A stretch of 64,000 nucleotides of DNA from Clostridium aciditolerans (GTDB taxonomy: Bacteria > Bacillota > Clostridia > Clostridiales > Clostridiaceae). Positions 61,187 to 64,000 of the stretch are shown here, piece after piece. Each line of letters opens with the position of its first letter. Positions within the stretch are counted from its first letter, which is position 1. Below the pieces are notes generated by a model. The model searched no databases. It saw only the letters and a program-made list of their open reading frames with translations, and had not been told where the DNA came from. The stretch covers positions 62,001 to 126,000 of the forward strand of contig NZ_JAEEGB010000035.1 in NCBI RefSeq assembly GCF_016316925.1. The letters run 5' to 3'. The translations under genes were made by a program, and so were the position numbers.

Positions 61187-62991
61187 ATATAATTAGAAAA
61201 CAGCTAAGTATAGCTGCAAAGCCCAAGAATCTATGGCAAACCATTAAAAGGCTTATGGAATACATGAAAAAAAGCAACTTGCTCATTGGTCTAACCATTG
61301 CTATTTCCATAGCAGGAACGGTGATGCAGGTTATTAGTCCTAAATTGCTTGGAAATGCCACAACACTTATCTTCAATGGGATACACAAACAAAGTGGCAT
61401 TGATTTTCACAATCTTACATCTATACTGCTTATTGTGACGGCTCTGTATGCAGGAGTATTTATCACATCCTTTTTACAGGAGAAAATTATGACGGTGGTA
61501 GCACAAAAGACAACCTATGCGCTTCGTAACCAATTGAAGGAAAAAATGAACCGTGTACCAGTTTCTTTCTTTGATAAGAATTCCAACGGAAACCTCATGT
61601 CAGTTGCTGTAAATGACATAGATAACATTGAAAACAATTTGCAGCAAAGTCTTACACAGCTTATTTCAAGCATTATTATGGTACTGGGTGTTCTGTGCTT
61701 TATGTTTTCCATAAGCCCATTGCTCACACTGCTAGCTTGTATTATGGTTCCAGGCTGTTTATTGATTATTAAAGTATTTACACCAAGGACGCAGAAATAC
61801 AATAAGAAATATTTCAAAAGTATGGGGGATTTAAATAGCCAGATCGAGGAGACCTATCAAGGCTTTTCTGTGGTAAAGAGTTTTAATGGAGAGAAGGAAG
61901 CATTGCAAAAGTTTAATGGTGTAAACAAGAAAATGTACGAATCAGGATGGCGGGGAAAGTTTTTTAGTGGATGTATGGTTCCCTGTATGATACTCGTACA
62001 GAATATAGTTTATGTTTTGATTGCGGCCACAGGTGCAGTTGAAGTTGTAGGTGGCTCCATTTTAATTGGTGATATGCAGGCATTTTTACAATATTCTCAG
62101 CAATTTACTTCCCCCATTTCAAGACTTTCTATGATTTGGGGAAATCTTCTTTCGGCAATTGCTTCAGCAGAGCGTGTATTTAATCTGTTAGATGCCCAGG
62201 AAGTGGAAGAATATAACACAGCTTTTCCAAATAAAAAAGGGGAGACTGCAAAGGTTATCTTTGAAAATGTACAATTTGGTTATTCTGATGAACCTTTAAT
62301 GAAAAACTTCAGCTTGGAGGTTAATGATGGTCAAATGGTGGCTATTGTAGGACATACTGGTTCAGGTAAAACTACGTTGATTAATCTTCTGCAGCGGTTT
62401 TATGAGATACAGGAAGGTAGTATACGAATTGATGGTACTGACATCCGTAACTTGGATCGCAGCGAAGTGCGTAAGAGCGTTGGGATGGTGCTGCAAGATA
62501 CTTGGTTATTCTCAGGTACCATTTATGATAACATCCGCTTTGGCAATAAAGATGCCACTGAGGAACAAATTTATGCTGCCGCCAAAGCCGCCTATGCTGA
62601 TGACTTTATTCAAAAACTGCCTGATGGCTATGATACAGTTTTAGGTGAAGAAGCAGGGAATATTTCGCAAGGGCAGAGGCAGCTTATCACTATTGCAAGG
62701 GCTTTCGTGGCAAATCCTGATATTCTCATACTGGATGAAGCTACTTCCAATGTGGATAGTCGTACGGAACTCATCATTCAAAAGGCTATACGAAGGCTCT
62801 TAAAAGGTAGAACAAGTTTTGTAGTAGCACATAGGCTATCAACCATTTATGGTGCCGATCGTATTATTGTTATGGAACATGGTGATTTAGTTGAAACAGG
62901 AACTCATAAAGAGTTATTGGCGAAGAATGGAACCTACTCAGATATCTACAATAGTCAATTTGCTGACAATGTCAATTCAAAAGCTGTATAA
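61183..62991 (+). CDS. ABC multidrug exporter half-transporter (canonical ATP site)
   Basis: 602 residues: N-terminal exporter TM domain (about 30-330) and an NBD with Walker A GHTGSGKTT, Q-loop MVLQDTWLF, signature ISQGQRQL, Walker B LILDEATSNVD (catalytic Glu) and H-loop VAHRLST. Partner of the preceding half; only this one has a full set of catalytic residues at its Walker B. AAGGAGGAAATAGC precedes the ATG, which overlaps the upstream stop. Drug or peptide export is likely. Confidence 0.95.
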   Translation: MNIIRKQLSIAAKPKNLWQTIKRLMEYMKKSNLLIGLTIAISIAGTVMQVISPKLLGNATTLIFNGIHKQSGIDFHNLTSILLIVTALYAGVFITSFLQEKIMTVVAQKTTYALRNQLKEKMNRVPVSFFDKNSNGNLMSVAVNDIDNIENNLQQSLTQLISSIIMVLGVLCFMFSISPLLTLLACIMVPGCLLIIKVFTPRTQKYNKKYFKSMGDLNSQIEETYQGFSVVKSFNGEKEALQKFNGVNKKMYESGWRGKFFSGCMVPCMILVQNIVYVLIAATGAVEVVGGSILIGDMQAFLQYSQQFTSPISRLSMIWGNLLSAIASAERVFNLLDAQEVEEYNTAFPNKKGETAKVIFENVQFGYSDEPLMKNFSLEVNDGQMVAIVGHTGSGKTTLINLLQRFYEIQEGSIRIDGTDIRNLDRSEVRKSVGMVLQDTWLFSGTIYDNIRFGNKDATEEQIYAAAKAAYADDFIQKLPDGYDTVLGEEAGNISQGQRQLITIARAFVANPDILILDEATSNVDSRTELIIQKAIRRLLKGRTSFVVAHRLSTIYGADRIIVMEHGDLVETGTHKELLAKNGTYSDIYNSQFADNVNSKAV

Positions 62992-63027
62992 ATAAATTTG
63001 AATTCAATATAGAGGAGATAAATATAT

Positions 63028-64000
63028 ATGTCAAACAGTACGAAGATTTTAAAGGAAAAGGAAATAATATATATGTCAGATTATACAAAAACGTTAAAAG
63101 AATTAAATAAAGATTCGTTAAATGAAGCAGGAGGCAAGGGAGCTAATCTTGGCGAATTGATTAATGCCAATCTTCCTGTGCCACCAGGATTTGTAGTTAA
63201 AACAGGCGCCTACCGAACTCATCTTGAAGCTTCGTATCTTAAGAAACGCATAGAAAAAAGACTCGAGAACCTTAAAGAGCAGGATATTGATGCAATATCT
63301 GAGGCAAGTAAGTGTATATCATCATGGATTGAAGAATCACCAATGCCCTTTGAGGTTCAAGAGGAAGTGGACAGAGCCTTTGAAAGCCTATCTAAAGAAA
63401 TGGGACCTGATGTCAATTTATCAGTTGCAGTGCGATCCAGTGCTACGGCAGAAGACTTGCCATCGGCCTCCTTTGCAGGACAGCATGAGACTTATCTTGG
63501 GGTTTATGGAAAAGAGGAAGTTTTTAAGTATATAAAAAAATGTTGGGCAAGTCTATGGTCAGCACAAGCAATAGCCTATAGAATAAGTATGAATTTTGAT
63601 CACCTGGAGGTTGATCTTGCCGTCGTAGTCCAGGCAATGATAGCGTCCCAGGCTGCAGGAGTAATGTTTACTGCCAATCCTGTAAATGGAAATAGTGATG
63701 AAATATTAATAAGTGCTGGGTATGGTCTTGGTGAGTCAGTAGTCAGTGGTCTGATAACTCCTGATTCTTTTATTCTGACAAAGGAAGGAAGGGTTAAAGA
63801 AAAGACTCTCGGCTCAAAAGAGTTTAGCATTAAATTGACAGAAAAGGGTACAATTACAGAGGAAACACAACAATCAAAGAGAAAATTATTTTGTCTTGGA
63901 ACTAACGAGCTTGTACAGCTGGCGAACCTAGCAAAGCTTGTAGAAAAGTACTATGGAAGCCCCATGGACACAGAGTGGGCTCTGCTTGAAGGTAAAATAT
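63028..64000 (+). CDS. PEP synthase/rifampicin phosphotransferase-type enzyme (N-terminal part, runs off the window)
   Basis: 324 codons visible. PPDK_N ATP-grasp domain: LNEAGGKGANLGELINANLPVPPGFVVKTGAYRTHLE, VAVRSSATAEDLPSASFAGQHETYLG, CWASLWSAQAIAYRISMNF, VVVQAMIASQAAGVMFTANPVNG and ISAGYGLGESVVSGLITPDSF. The His and PEP-binding domains that would separate PEP synthase from rifampicin phosphotransferase are beyond the edge. Two ATGs (63028 and 63073) each have a purine-rich site; AGAGGAGATAAATAT favours 63028. It follows the ABC genes by 36 bp, so a resistance role is possible. Confidence 0.88.
   Translation, partial: MSNSTKILKEKEIIYMSDYTKTLKELNKDSLNEAGGKGANLGELINANLPVPPGFVVKTGAYRTHLEASYLKKRIEKRLENLKEQDIDAISEASKCISSWIEESPMPFEVQEEVDRAFESLSKEMGPDVNLSVAVRSSATAEDLPSASFAGQHETYLGVYGKEEVFKYIKKCWASLWSAQAIAYRISMNFDHLEVDLAVVVQAMIASQAAGVMFTANPVNGNSDEILISAGYGLGESVVSGLITPDSFILTKEGRVKEKTLGSKEFSIKLTEKGTITEETQQSKRKLFCLGTNELVQLANLAKLVEKYYGSPMDTEWALLEGKI

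Overview
The window looks like the chromosome of an endospore-forming clostridium. The DNA is AT-rich, genes carry strong AGGAGG-type ribosome binding sites, and there are spore genes (a CotF-family coat protein, a GerMN lipoprotein), a LevR-type sigma-54 activator, rubrerythrin and flavodoxin. No rRNA, tRNA or CRISPR array was seen.

Layout. 1-3.1 kb: a PhoB-type two-component system followed by a TolB-like secreted protein (minus strand). 3.5-9.2 kb: membrane and secreted proteins of unknown role (a BNR-repeat propeller, a 3-TM protein, an Ig-like protein), a GyrI-like domain protein that looks like a damaged AraC regulator, a pentapeptide-repeat protein and a NodB deacetylase. 9.4-21.6 kb: a foreign island of visibly higher G+C. 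On the minus strand it carries a P4-type primase-helicase, a lone HK97 major capsid protein, a TnpW-like small protein and a large serine recombinase. Divergently it carries an XRE regulator and a complete type I restriction-modification system whose HsdS has three TAEL repeats. A PD-(D/E)XK nuclease-like gene follows at 21.7-23.2 kb. The island has capsid and replication functions but no terminase, portal or tail genes, so it resembles a phage satellite carrying defence cargo.

23.5-30.8 kb: an exopolysaccharide operon with a triple NodB-domain protein, a PilZ-GT2 synthase, a second deacetylase-like protein and a GH18-like hydrolase. A GGDEF(degenerate)-EAL protein that probably degrades c-di-GMP lies nearby at 32 kb. 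30.9-39.4 kb: rubrerythrin, a Cys-rich protein, flavodoxin, CotF, Ung, an isochorismatase-like protein lacking its Cys, a MITE-like element, a solo TnpB element and an HTH/SAP-like protein. 39.5-48.1 kb: small or unknown proteins (one internally duplicated), a ClC channel, an MFS exporter with a leader ORF and hairpin, a P-loop kinase with a broken partial copy 5 kb away, YjbQ and a GerMN lipoprotein. 48.2-58 kb: an HhH DNA glycosylase and a sigma-54-dependent PTS operon (EIIB, EIIC, GH4, EIIA, LevR-type activator, BadF-type kinase, MupG-like hydrolase), probably for a beta-linked or amino-sugar disaccharide. 58-64 kb: gene remnants, a MarR regulator with three near-identical operators, a heterodimeric ABC exporter and the start of a PEP synthase/rifampicin phosphotransferase-type gene.

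Non-coding structure is rich. Two inverted copies of a ~240-bp long hairpin show paired (covarying) changes. A ~95-bp terminator-like repeat occurs twice. A near-identical promoter core precedes two surface-protein genes. A sigma-54 promoter with tandem upstream sites, an orphan structured-RNA candidate and several gene fragments are also present.
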